From positions 1-64,000 of the forward strand of contig CAYGRE010000019.1 in NCBI GenBank assembly GCA_964352215.1: DNA of 64,000 nt, read 5' to 3'. A program made the translations under genes and the position numbers. The stretch comes from CAWUKT01 sp964352215 (GTDB taxonomy: Bacteria; Bacteroidota; Bacteroidia; J057; JADKCL01). A model generated the notes under the pieces. The model was not told the origin of the DNA. It saw only the letters and a program-made list of their open reading frames with translations, and did not search any database. Below are positions 51,019 to 59,770 of this stretch, one piece after another; the stretch's first letter is position 1; every line of letters begins with the position of its first letter.

Positions 51019-52095
51019 CTAGAGGCTATCCTCTACTTTCTTTAACAAGTCCACGTATTCCTGCTCGACTTTGGGCAGCACCACCTGCTTACCGGGAATC
51101 GCCTTGTACCAGATGAATTTGCTGAAGATATCCTGGTACTTCTGCTTTTTGAAGGCATACCCGTACTTCGCATAGTAGTAGTTCCGTATCAGAGCGATCA
51201 TTTCCTTGTCCAATTCGTAGAGCTCGCTTTCTTCAGCATAGCCGGGCAAGAGCATATAGGGTTCATCCAGAAAAGGATTGTCTTCCCGGTTAACGGTCCA
51301 GAGGTACACTTCATTGAAAGGCTGGTATTCAGCGATGAAGATGTCATAATCAGGCTTGAAGTGCTCCATTCTCAACTGAACACCCTTCCCGTATTGCTTG
51401 ACCATGCGCACATTGGACTCAAAGAAATTCCTCATCGGTTCGGAGAGGATGGATTCCCCAATCGGCTTCCAGGGTACTTCCTGATCTTCTTCAAAGAAAG
51501 TAGCCGGGATGGAATAGAAGGCCCCGTCTCCCATGTCAATCTCCAGGTTAAATTCCCCGATCTCCCCGTTGGCCCACATCTTACCTGTGGTGATCCGGTA
51601 ATCGAAATCAGCCAATATCTCTACAGATGTACCTCCCCGGTAACGGTAGCGGTGCTGAATCCGATTGGTCCCTGGCTTGAAGGTAACCGGAAAATGATAG
51701 ACAAAATCCTCCCCGTTTGCGACCATCTCATCTATGCGAAAGCCGGTTTTCTCCAGGCGGCCAACTTTATATTCAAGGTCCTCCCCATTTACCTTCACTG
51801 AAAATTCAAATACCTGGGGGTGATTGGCCTCTTCTTCACTGATGTCACCGGAAGCTGGTGGCGTCACAAATCCGACCGTCACTTCCTTCTCCGGCCCGGG
51901 ATTGTGAAAGGTAAAATCAACATCGACGATCATGAATTCCCCATCCCGCTTGAGGCGGAGGTATTCAGTCTGGAGTTCTACCACCGTCTCCTTGATGGGA
52001 ATCAGGGTATTTCCCTTGGCATAAAATACACCGTCGTTGGCATAGCTGGTAAAGCCAACCGTCAGAAGAGAGAGCAACAAAAGGAGTCGTTTCAT
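51019..52095 (-). CDS. Exported YARHG-domain protein
   Basis: 358 residues from the ATG at 52095 (signal peptide MKRLLLLLSLLTVGFTSYAN). The middle (about 40-260) is beta-rich (EYLRLKRDGEFMIVDVDFTF and TNRIQHRYRYRGGTSVEIL), and the C-terminal 70 residues contain the YARHG-type motif YYAKYGYAFKKQKYQDIF, a small helical unit that often ends exported proteins. It is probably periplasmic or surface-located; the substrate is unknown. It stands alone, convergent with the M42 gene. Confidence 0.75.
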   Translation of the reverse strand: MKRLLLLLSLLTVGFTSYANDGVFYAKGNTLIPIKETVVELQTEYLRLKRDGEFMIVDVDFTFHNPGPEKEVTVGFVTPPASGDISEEEANHPQVFEFSVKVNGEDLEYKVGRLEKTGFRIDEMVANGEDFVYHFPVTFKPGTNRIQHRYRYRGGTSVEILADFDYRITTGKMWANGEIGEFNLEIDMGDGAFYSIPATFFEEDQEVPWKPIGESILSEPMRNFFESNVRMVKQYGKGVQLRMEHFKPDYDIFIAEYQPFNEVYLWTVNREDNPFLDEPYMLLPGYAEESELYELDKEMIALIRNYYYAKYGYAFKKQKYQDIFSKFIWYKAIPGKQVVLPKVEQEYVDLLKKVEDSL

Positions 52096-52191
52096 GTTAT
52101 TTGTGTATAGCATTGTCCTTCCCTAAAAATAAGGTTAAATATGGAGGACCTGCAAATAGGTAACGAATTGGTCGAGAAATTCATATAAACA

Positions 52192-52599
52192 ATGGCAACA
52201 GAGCACCCAGTACTGATTTTTGATGGCGTTTGTGAGTTGTGTAACAGCAGCGTGAACTTCATAATGAAATGGGAGAAGCGCCCTGAGATCAAGTTTACGG
52301 CCAATCAAAATGAGCCGGGCCGGAAATTATTGGTGGAATATGGGGTAGATCCAGAGACTCCGGGAACTGTGTTTCTGGTTGAGAATTGCAAACTCTACAA
52401 GGAATCTACTGCGGCATTGAGAATTGCCCGCCGCCTCAAATTTCCCTGGAACCTGGCTTATGGCTTTATCATCGTTCCCCCCTTTATCCGCAATGCCGTC
52501 TACCGTCTGATTGCCCGCAACCGCTACCGGTGGTTTGGGAAAAAAGACACTTGCCGCATCCCTACCCCTGAAGAGATGGCGCGTTTTCTTTTGGAATAG
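52192..52599 (+). CDS. DCC-family thiol-disulfide oxidoreductase-like protein
   Basis: 135 residues, the usual size of the DUF393/DCC family. The signature FDGVCELCNSSVNF near residue 8 gives the D-x-V-C-x-L-C motif, and RYRWFGKKDTCRIPTPEE near the end is also typical. Such proteins are thought to be redox-active. The cytoplasmic location is inferred, since no signal peptide is present. It is a single gene, divergent from the YARHG gene. Confidence 0.88.
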   Translation: MATEHPVLIFDGVCELCNSSVNFIMKWEKRPEIKFTANQNEPGRKLLVEYGVDPETPGTVFLVENCKLYKESTAALRIARRLKFPWNLAYGFIIVPPFIRNAVYRLIARNRYRWFGKKDTCRIPTPEEMARFLLE

Positions 52600-52621
52600 C
52601 TTTGTCTTGCTGGGATTAAAT

Positions 52622-53275
52622 TCAACCGGGCAGGACCGACATATTCAACCAACTTTCGATGGTCTCCTTGTTTGGGATCGCGTCGACCCCGGTGAGGCTG
52701 ATGCTGATGATATAGCGAAAATTCACCCCGATATTGACCAAAGCCTGCCGTTTCCGCGGATTGTAGGAACCCCAGGCAAAAAACTGATCTGCCTTACCAA
52801 AGGGGGATAAATCCAATTTCACATCCGTTACCCCTTGTATTTCGACGTCCTGAGAGAGGTTGAACCGCTGCAACTGGACCTCGATAAAGTCCGGATTGGC
52901 CACATAGTCTCCGGCCACCAATTCGATATAGTCTTCCTGGTCGTTGTAAAAGACTTTGCTGGCCTCCGAAAAGGTAAAGTTCTGGGTGGTAAAAGTTGAG
53001 GCTTTGTCGGATTCAAGTATATAATCCGGTATCTCTCTGATCAATACTTTTTGCAGCAACTCGTGGGAAATGGCAATGGTATCCCCCGCCTTTTGCCTTT
53101 GGGTCCGGACCTCTTCGAATATAGCCAGGGGCATCTTCCCGGTGGTATCGGGGTTATAAGTCACCTCCGGATCATCGGGAACCTCCACCTGCTCTACCTC
53201 GGAGGGGCCACAGGCAAAGAGGAAGAGGGCCAGGAAGAACGCCAAACCTAGCGGTTGAATTTTCGTTTTGCCCAA
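52622..53275 (-). CDS. Lipoprotein of unknown function
   Basis: 217 residues from a TTG at 53275 that gives a compact lipoprotein signal (GKTKIQPLGLAFFLALFLFAC; Cys at about residue 22). No ATG is available; a further TTG at 53339-53341 overlaps the bioB stop and would add 22 residues. The mature domain is alpha/beta, with segments EDYIELVAGDYVANPDFIEV and RQALVNIGVNFRYIISISL, and resembles no named family. It lies in the same direction as bioB and pfkA and may be cotranscribed with bioB. Confidence 0.6.
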   Translation of the reverse strand: MGKTKIQPLGLAFFLALFLFACGPSEVEQVEVPDDPEVTYNPDTTGKMPLAIFEEVRTQRQKAGDTIAISHELLQKVLIREIPDYILESDKASTFTTQNFTFSEASKVFYNDQEDYIELVAGDYVANPDFIEVQLQRFNLSQDVEIQGVTDVKLDLSPFGKADQFFAWGSYNPRKRQALVNIGVNFRYIISISLTGVDAIPNKETIESWLNMSVLPG

Positions 53276-53337
53276 ACTCAAAGCATTGGCGAACAAATTA
53301 TGAATGGTCAAACTGATGTTGGTCAAATTGTTGCTGA

Positions 53338-54321
53338 TCAAACCTGTCCCACCGGGATGTTCTCATTAACCGGAGCCATCGGGCTCAACCCGAGCAGGTC
53401 GAACATTTGTGAGTCGTTGGAAACCCCATTGTTGGGGGTGGTGAGGAGCTTGTCTCCGGCAAAGATGGCGTTGGCGCCAGCCATGAAGAGGAAAGCTTGC
53501 TCGACGGTAGACATCCGAACCCGACCAGCACTGAGGCGAACCCGTGCTTTGGGCATCAGAATCCGTGCGGTGGCAACCATACGGACCATGGCCCAGATTT
53601 CAACCATCGGTTGATTTTCCAGAGGAGTACCCTCGACCGGGACCAAAGCATTGACCGGAACCGATTCCGGATGCTCGGGCAGGGTGGACAGGGTCAGCAG
53701 CATGTCGATGCGGTCATCGGTGGTTTCTCCCATGCCGATGATCCCACCACTGCAGACGTGAACCCCTGCTTTGCGGACATTTTCCAGGGTCTCCAGTCGA
53801 TCAGAATATTTACGCGTACTGATAATCTCTTCGTAATGGCCTTCGGAAGTATCCAGGTTGTGGTTGTAGGCATGCAATCCGGCCTCGCCCATTTTTCGTG
53901 CCTGCTCCTCGGTCAGCATCCCCATGGTGCAGCAAACTTCCATTCCCAGGGTATTGACCCCTTTGATCATGTCAATCACCTTGTCGAAATCCCTATTTTC
54001 CCGGACTTCTCTCCAGGCAGCCCCCATACAGAAACGGGTAGAACCGCTTGCTTTTGCTTCCCGTGCTTTGCTCAGGACATCTTCCACATCCATGAGCTTA
54101 TGCACCTCCACATCGGTATGGTAGCGGGCGGCTTGTGGACAATAGGAACAGTCCTCAGGACAGCCCCCGGTCTTGACACTCAGCAAGGTACACACCTGTA
54201 CTTCAGATGAGGTATTGTATTGGCGGTGAACGGTTGCAGCCCTGTACACCAATTCGAGGAGAGGACTATGGTAAATTTCCGCGATCTCTTTGCGGCTCCA
54301 GTCGTTGCGAATGCTATCCAT
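53338..54321 (-). CDS. bioB: Biotin synthase
   Basis: 327 residues from the ATG at 54321, the normal length. It inserts sulfur into dethiobiotin to make biotin, using SAM radicals. The radical SAM cluster motif C-x3-C-x2-C is GGCPEDCSYCPQ near residue 40. Other typical segments are STRFCMGAAWREVRENRDFD near 80, CSGGIIGMGETTDDR near 175 and NALVPVEGTPLE near 210. It supplies the cofactor of the two carboxylases in this window (accA, and the beta subunit at 48312), though they are not in one operon. It has its own -7 box. Confidence 0.95.
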   Translation of the reverse strand: MDSIRNDWSRKEIAEIYHSPLLELVYRAATVHRQYNTSSEVQVCTLLSVKTGGCPEDCSYCPQAARYHTDVEVHKLMDVEDVLSKAREAKASGSTRFCMGAAWREVRENRDFDKVIDMIKGVNTLGMEVCCTMGMLTEEQARKMGEAGLHAYNHNLDTSEGHYEEIISTRKYSDRLETLENVRKAGVHVCSGGIIGMGETTDDRIDMLLTLSTLPEHPESVPVNALVPVEGTPLENQPMVEIWAMVRMVATARILMPKARVRLSAGRVRMSTVEQAFLFMAGANAIFAGDKLLTTPNNGVSNDSQMFDLLGLSPMAPVNENIPVGQV

Positions 54322-54341
54322 ATTTCTTCTTTTCAAAGGGG

Positions 54342-54349
54342 CAAAGGTA
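54342..54349 (-). promoter_or_regulatory. -7 element of bioB
   Basis: TACCTTTG on the minus strand (54349-54342), a perfect TAnnTTTG match, with a 20-nt leader to the bioB ATG. No clear TTG is found at the -33 distance. No biotin operator palindrome was recognised. Confidence 0.5.
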
Positions 54350-54378
54350 GAAAAATTATACACTGAGAAACCGGACCA

Positions 54379-55359
54379 TTATGCACTGAGAACCCGGACG
54401 AGTTCCAACAGATTGGGGCTGATCTCATTGTGTGACTTAATGGCCTTGGAAAATGGTGTTTTAGAGAGTTCGCCCTTCAATTTACCAAGCAAGATAGAAT
54501 ACTCCCCTGCGATCAGCGCTTTGACGGCTGCCATTCCCAATTCGGAGGAGTGCACCCGGTCCATACAAGTTGGAGAACCTCCCCTTTGGATATGCCCCAG
54601 GACCGTAACCCTGGCATCGAATTGATCAAATCGGGCCTGCACCTTCTTGGCTACCTCAAAGGCTCCACCGGCATCGTCACCTTCAGCAACGACAATGATA
54701 AAAGAAGTCTTGGCCCGGTTCCATCCTCTTTCGAGGGTATCGTACAAGTTCTGGAGATCTGTTTTTGTCTCTGGAACCAAAACGGCTTCCGCCCCGCCAC
54801 CAATGCCGGAATTGAGGGCCAGAAATCCCGCATCCCGGCCCATGACCTCTACAAAGAAGAGGCGGTTGTGGGAGCTGGCAGTATCTCTGATTTTGTCAAT
54901 TGCATAGACGGCGGTATTGAGGGCAGTGTCATAACCAATCGTATAGTCGGTCCCGAAAAGGTCATTGTCGATGGTTCCGGGGCAAGCGACAAAAGGAATC
55001 CCATGCTCTTTGGAAAATATATTTGCACCGGTAATGGACCCGTCTCCACCGATCGCCACGACACCTTCTATCCCCCATTCCCGGAGGTTTTTGGCAGCAG
55101 CTGCCCGACCTTCCGGAGTCCGAAACCGTTCGCTGCGGGCACTTTTCAAAATAGTCCCGCCACGCTGGATGATATCAGACACGGAAGAGGCATCCATTTC
55201 AATGAAATCCCCATCGATCATCCCCTCATATCCGCGCTTGATCCCGATGACTTTCAGTCCATGAAACAGGGCTGTTCTGACCACCGCCCGGATACACGCG
55301 TTCATTCCCGGAGCATCTCCTCCGGAGGTAAATACACCAATGCGACTCATATTGCTCAT
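54379..55359 (-). CDS. pfkA: 6-phosphofructokinase
   Basis: 326 residues from the ATG at 55359 (MSNMSRIGVFTSGGDAPGMN); an ATG nine nt later is equally possible, and one 33 nt upstream adds no recognisable sequence. It phosphorylates fructose 6-phosphate in glycolysis. ATP-binding and catalytic segments are intact: TSGGDAPGMN near 10, VVAIGGDGSITGANIF near 100 (the GGDGS form is typical of ATP-dependent enzymes), CPGTIDNDL near 125 with the catalytic Asp, and EVMGRDAGFLA near 165. A TAATTTCG box lies just before the start. Confidence 0.94.
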   Translation of the reverse strand: MSNMSRIGVFTSGGDAPGMNACIRAVVRTALFHGLKVIGIKRGYEGMIDGDFIEMDASSVSDIIQRGGTILKSARSERFRTPEGRAAAAKNLREWGIEGVVAIGGDGSITGANIFSKEHGIPFVACPGTIDNDLFGTDYTIGYDTALNTAVYAIDKIRDTASSHNRLFFVEVMGRDAGFLALNSGIGGGAEAVLVPETKTDLQNLYDTLERGWNRAKTSFIIVVAEGDDAGGAFEVAKKVQARFDQFDARVTVLGHIQRGGSPTCMDRVHSSELGMAAVKALIAGEYSILLGKLKGELSKTPFSKAIKSHNEISPNLLELVRVLSA

Positions 55360-55479
55360 AGAGCCGAAATTAGGGAAATTTTCGTTTGCCATAACGAGAA
55401 CATTTTTCGATCTTGTAAACATCTGAATTATCCCCTCGTGGATGCCGTTTTTACTTTGTCAAAGCCCAATTAGCACACT

Positions 55480-58086
55480 ATGAAGTCCGCCAATCGCGAA
55501 AACGATACTCACTCCCCCGTTCAGCGTATGCCCGAAGGCGATACACTCTCCAAAGTGATGTCACCTCCCCCACTCGATTTTAGTGCCCCAATTCAGGCGA
55601 CTATGGATGAAGGCGGAGCAGGTTTCGAGGAGGAATCTGAGCAGAAATCTTCGGGGCCCGGCCTGATGCAATTGCAGAAAGCCCCCGGAGCAGACGACGG
55701 CGGAGACGATTCAAACAGTGCTGGCAATGAAGTTGCTCAATTGACCGGCGAACAGGGAACGGGCGAACAGCAACAGCAACAACAGCAGCAAAACAATGGT
55801 CAGCAACAGGTAGGCGATGTCGAGCAGGGAAATGACCAGGAAATAGTCGATCAAACCATTGCCATTCCCGGCGCATTCGACATTCAAAACGGACCTGACG
55901 CTTTCCATGAATACCTCCTCGCTCCGATTCGGAGTGCATTTACCGCCAATACATTCAGCGTTAAACTCGCATTCAATATCAACCTGGGAATCAAAGCCAG
56001 CGTATTGAAGGGATTGCTCGGTGTAGGTGGTGGTGGCATGTTCGGGGTCGAAGTTACCCTGAACCGCCAGGACGACCGCCTGGTACGTGGTGGCTGGGCT
56101 ATTACTTACGGTGCACAACTGGTTTCAGACATTCTCTGGTTTATCCATTACACCCGGGAATGGACCGCCAAAAGCAGCACCACTGCCGTTTTCCGTGACA
56201 TGTTCCACTTCTCAGCCGTCTGCTTTGACGTATTGAGAACGGGCTACAATAAATTGGCCGAGCATACCGACAAGCTCAACCCCATCGAATACAACGACTC
56301 TCCCGAAGATGGCGACATCAATTGGGGAGCTCTTTCACAGCGTCCCACCACCAAGGTGGTCGGCAACGAAACCGCTGTCAACAATACCCTTACCGCAAGT
56401 GTTCCCGGCATCAACAGCTCCTTGAGCGGTTCTTCCGGACACAGCAACAGTTCTTCCCGCTTTTACAAGCAAAACGGCGACAATACCGTCACCAAGACCT
56501 CTACCCAGCATGCGGAAACCAAATCCCTGAGTGCTGAAGTGAGTGGAGTTGGGGTTGAGGTTGCATTGACCGATACCGACATCGCCAACCACGCCAACAG
56601 TGACAACGACGGTGCTTACCGAAATGTAGCCATCACCTTCAAGAACTTCCCACGGATGGCGAAGTTGCGCTCCGGTTTGGCGGAAGACATCCAGAAAGTC
56701 AAAGACCTGGTCACCTCTACGCAGGAGCCAATGGGCGCTTTGCAATTGGCGATCGGTATGATTGTCGGTTTGGTCAAATCCAAACTCGATCTGATGACCC
56801 CGGTTGAACGCAGTTCATGGGACCAGTTCAAGTCCGGTCTGGGAAGTGACGATACCGGCATGTATTCCAATACCTCCTTCACCGCAGAACTGAACTTCAT
56901 CCGCTACGGAGAACGCAATGCTGAGAGTGGATCCTGGAACCTTCAGTATTTCCGGATGTCCGGTGGTGCCGCCGGTGGATTCAAGTGGGACGAAGAAGCT
57001 CCGCTTGCCACCCTCTACGGTGCGGTTGACCTCACCGGCTATACGAATGGTCAGGTGGGCGCCAGTGCCAATGCCGGCATGTTTGAAGTCCTGGGAGAGA
57101 ATACGGTCAGTTATATGATCACCGTCTACAACGGTCTGGTTTACAACCAGGCAGAAGTAGATGCAGGCTATGCGACCGATCGCTTCAGCCGCTGGAACGA
57201 TTACCGTACTACACATATCAATGCCCTGAAAGGGCTGGTGCTCAAAATGGGCGACCCCAGCTCTATTCCATATCTGGAAGCGACCGGATCCTACGGTCTT
57301 TCCCCAACCGATGCCCTGGTGACAGAAGCAGCCGCCTGTAAAGAGACAGGTGTGGTCTCCGAACGTGCCCTGCAATTGTTCGAAAACTTCCTCTACCGGA
57401 ACTATGAAGCCAAGGCAGCCTCAGATGGTGCGGTCGCAGGATCCAGCAATGAGTTGGAAGCGCAGTCAGATACCCGCACACCCTGGTACCAAACAGTAGG
57501 CGGAACCTCCAAGGTCTATATTGACATGGCCAACCAGCCCTCACCCGTCCTGAAGAGAAGCTCTTACAAGCCTGAGCGGGCTGCGCCCATGAGTCCGAAG
57601 ACTTTGCTCGACTCCCTCTACCAGGAGCAAAAAGTAGACCTCGAGCTGTACCTGAACAAGCGGGAGACTGCGGGAATCTTCACCAGTGGAGGTGCCAAGG
57701 AATTGGTAACCAGCTCATTCAGCTTTTCCAAGCGCATGGCTCCTGAGGCTGCCATCGCCAAGTTGGTCAGTAAGTTCAAAAGTGAGCTGAGCGGTCCGGA
57801 GCATTTCTCAGTGGACTTGCTCAATGCCAACTTCAGAGGTACAACCCTCTCTCAGATCTGGAGCAACTACTTTGAGGTCAAGAGCCGTCCGACCCGCGGA
57901 TCAGGTTCCAGACAGAAGAGTCGTCAATTGGCTCAAATCAGGACCTCATTTGCAGGAGAACTGGACGGAGCACTGGAAGCATTTGCTACCAACCTCCTCA
58001 ACAATACCCAGATTCAGGAAGCTGGCGGAGATGTCGTCCAGAAGGAAGGAATCTTTTTTGACTCCGAAGAATTGGTGGTGAATTAA
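55480..58086 (+). CDS. Large protein with eCIS-cargo-like N-terminal tail
   Basis: 868 residues. The first 130 are disordered and polar: VQRMPEGDTLSKVM, MSPPPLDFSAPIQ, then LMQLQKAPG and a poly-Gln tract (GEQQQQQQQQNNGQQQ). This style of tail, with short QR/LQ/PPPL segments, is what I recall from proteins loaded into extracellular contractile injection systems. The body (about 135-868) has no recognised fold; it includes a Gly-rich segment (GLLGVGGGGMFGVEVTLNRQ) and aromatic-rich stretches. Its C-terminus ends IFFDSEELVVN. Together with the product of 46623 it could be an orphan cargo. No nuclease or protease motif is seen. Confidence 0.55.
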   Translation: MKSANRENDTHSPVQRMPEGDTLSKVMSPPPLDFSAPIQATMDEGGAGFEEESEQKSSGPGLMQLQKAPGADDGGDDSNSAGNEVAQLTGEQGTGEQQQQQQQQNNGQQQVGDVEQGNDQEIVDQTIAIPGAFDIQNGPDAFHEYLLAPIRSAFTANTFSVKLAFNINLGIKASVLKGLLGVGGGGMFGVEVTLNRQDDRLVRGGWAITYGAQLVSDILWFIHYTREWTAKSSTTAVFRDMFHFSAVCFDVLRTGYNKLAEHTDKLNPIEYNDSPEDGDINWGALSQRPTTKVVGNETAVNNTLTASVPGINSSLSGSSGHSNSSSRFYKQNGDNTVTKTSTQHAETKSLSAEVSGVGVEVALTDTDIANHANSDNDGAYRNVAITFKNFPRMAKLRSGLAEDIQKVKDLVTSTQEPMGALQLAIGMIVGLVKSKLDLMTPVERSSWDQFKSGLGSDDTGMYSNTSFTAELNFIRYGERNAESGSWNLQYFRMSGGAAGGFKWDEEAPLATLYGAVDLTGYTNGQVGASANAGMFEVLGENTVSYMITVYNGLVYNQAEVDAGYATDRFSRWNDYRTTHINALKGLVLKMGDPSSIPYLEATGSYGLSPTDALVTEAAACKETGVVSERALQLFENFLYRNYEAKAASDGAVAGSSNELEAQSDTRTPWYQTVGGTSKVYIDMANQPSPVLKRSSYKPERAAPMSPKTLLDSLYQEQKVDLELYLNKRETAGIFTSGGAKELVTSSFSFSKRMAPEAAIAKLVSKFKSELSGPEHFSVDLLNANFRGTTLSQIWSNYFEVKSRPTRGSGSRQKSRQLAQIRTSFAGELDGALEAFATNLLNNTQIQEAGGDVVQKEGIFFDSEELVVN

Positions 58087-58184
58087 ATAATTGCCATGAA
58101 ATCCTTAGGACATACCAAAAAAAATGCAAAATTGTGATTGAATACAATCCGGACCATTGTCTGGAGTTCAATTTGTTTTAGGTC

Positions 58185-58907
58185 ATGCAACAATATACGT
58201 TACTAAGCGAGGACGAACTGGCAGATGCGCCCGCTTATATCTCCCTTGAGGAGGCTCTTGAAAATCCCGATGAATGCTACATTCTCGAGCTTTCAAGTGG
58301 TGCTGAATCCGAGAAATCATTGGCACAAGCCCTGCCCAAACTTCCCAGAGTCCAACAATTATATTTTCTGAACAACACCCAGGTGATTTCCTTTCCGAAG
58401 GAATTGGCTGAGTTGAAGAACTTACAATTGATCGAAATTCGGGATTGTAGCCTGGAAACCCTCCCAGAGGAACTGTCTCAATTGACAGAGGTAACCGACT
58501 TTATCATGACCGGTTGCAAATACGTATCCGAATTCCCTTCCTTTCTTACCGGATGGACGGACTTGATTTACCTGGAAATCACAGATACAAAAATAGAGGA
58601 AATCCCAGCAGAGATCGGGAATTTGACAAATCTGGAAGACCTCAACATCAACCAGAACCGGCTGTACACGCTGCCTTCGGAAATTGATCAGTTACAATCG
58701 CTCAGTATTCTCAGAACTTATGGCAATTATGCCATGACCCTCCCCGAGTCGCTGAGCAAGCTCCAGGATCTGGAAACTTTTGACCATGGTTTGATCCGTG
58801 TCCCCGACACCACCATCATGGAGTTCAGGGCCGAAATGCCCAATACCAAGTTTACCCAGGTCACCTCTTACGACGATATCAGGGACGACGACGAAGCCGA
58901 CTTTTAA
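58185..58907 (+). CDS. Leucine-rich repeat protein
   Basis: 240 residues. After about 45 N-terminal residues, the protein has about six leucine-rich repeats of the bacterial type (LxxLPxx spacing of about 23), for example LQLIEIRDCSLETLPEELSQ, LIYLEITDTKIEEIPAEIGN and LEDLNINQNRLYTLPSEIDQ. The last 35 residues are acidic. No signal peptide is present, so it is probably cytoplasmic and binds a protein partner. It lies 98 nt after the eCIS-like gene. Confidence 0.8.
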   Translation: MQQYTLLSEDELADAPAYISLEEALENPDECYILELSSGAESEKSLAQALPKLPRVQQLYFLNNTQVISFPKELAELKNLQLIEIRDCSLETLPEELSQLTEVTDFIMTGCKYVSEFPSFLTGWTDLIYLEITDTKIEEIPAEIGNLTNLEDLNINQNRLYTLPSEIDQLQSLSILRTYGNYAMTLPESLSKLQDLETFDHGLIRVPDTTIMEFRAEMPNTKFTQVTSYDDIRDDDEADF

Positions 58908-58973
58908 GACAACTTTCAAGACGTCTCTTCGCTAACCAGATGATTTCCAACCCGAATGATTTTCATTGACTGA

Positions 58974-59582
58974 ATGAGTCACACCAAATTATTTCCCCTT
59001 CTACTCTTATTGGCGATTGGCCTTTTGCAGGGATGTGAGGAAAAATTTCCCCAAACCTTTCAGTACGACCAGTCCTACAACCTTCCCTACGATGTCGCAA
59101 CCACGTTGAACCGGTTTGAGCAACTGGACCGTGAAGCAAAGTTTAAGAATCCAGCTCTGAGTGTTGATACGGACCGGGCCAATCACTTTGGTGACTTTGA
59201 AGGGGAAAGGCTCTACTTCCGGCACTACGGAGAGACCACCAAGTTTGATACGGTGAAGGTCTTTGACCAAAATGGCGATACCATTCCCGGCGACCCCTAT
59301 GACCTGGTAGAGAAGCGGAGCGTTCGCCTGGACTTTCACTACCTGAGTCCGGAGGGCTATTTCACCTATTATTTCTGGCCTGAAAAAGCTGCGGGCTGTT
59401 ACGAAATCCGCGCTTTGCTGAAATTGACCCCTCAGGATGCCGGCGCCCGTCTCGATCTGGAAAAGATCAGAGTGGGCGGATGCGGCGTTGACATCGACAC
59501 CGGAGAGGAAAAAATGAAGGACTTTATTCTGAAGACTTTTGAGGAGCGGGTGGTGGCTCCTGTTAATCCTCCCTCGCTTTAA
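58974..59582 (+). CDS. Gliding-motility-like lipoprotein (unknown)
   Basis: 202 residues. A lipoprotein signal ends at GLLQGC (Cys at about residue 21). The mature part is beta-rich (RLYFRHYGETTKFDTVKVFD; DAGARLDLEKIRVGGCGVDI). The pattern is like many Bacteroidota outer-membrane lipoproteins, and no motif supports a specific role, so gliding is only a guess from general resemblance. A 54-bp direct repeat begins in its last codons (59571) and continues past its stop. Confidence 0.6.
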   Translation: MSHTKLFPLLLLLAIGLLQGCEEKFPQTFQYDQSYNLPYDVATTLNRFEQLDREAKFKNPALSVDTDRANHFGDFEGERLYFRHYGETTKFDTVKVFDQNGDTIPGDPYDLVEKRSVRLDFHYLSPEGYFTYYFWPEKAAGCYEIRALLKLTPQDAGARLDLEKIRVGGCGVDIDTGEEKMKDFILKTFEERVVAPVNPPSL

Positions 59583-59672
59583 CTCATCTTACTGGCTCCT
59601 TCAATCGAGCCATTCTTACTGAATCCCTCGCTTTAACTCATCTCTCTAACCCCTTCAATCTAGCCATTCTTT
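59571..59672. repeat. Tandem repeat of 54-bp period at the 3' end of the lipoprotein gene
   Basis: Copy 1 (59571-59624) starts in the last codons with CCCTCGCTTTAACTCATCT, and copy 2 (59625-59672) repeats it with changes. TTCAATC and AGCCATTC recur in both. It includes the stop codon of the lipoprotein gene and lies in noncoding DNA after that. Confidence 0.65.
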
Positions 59673-59770
59673 TGAACCCCAATTCCCTGAATGCCTGGTC
59701 CAGAACCCTCTAACCTCAAAACCCATGAAAAGTACATTCGGAGAATAGAAGAATTTCCTAAATTGATGCC

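Noticed and set aside
54550..55473. Open frame of 307 codons on the + strand across pfkA
   Set aside because: Antisense to a clear phosphofructokinase and without a recognisable domain.
55760..55810. CAG/CAA tract in the eCIS-like gene as a phase-variation switch
   Set aside because: The tract is short and mixed (CAG and CAA), and codon-sized slippage would not break the frame.
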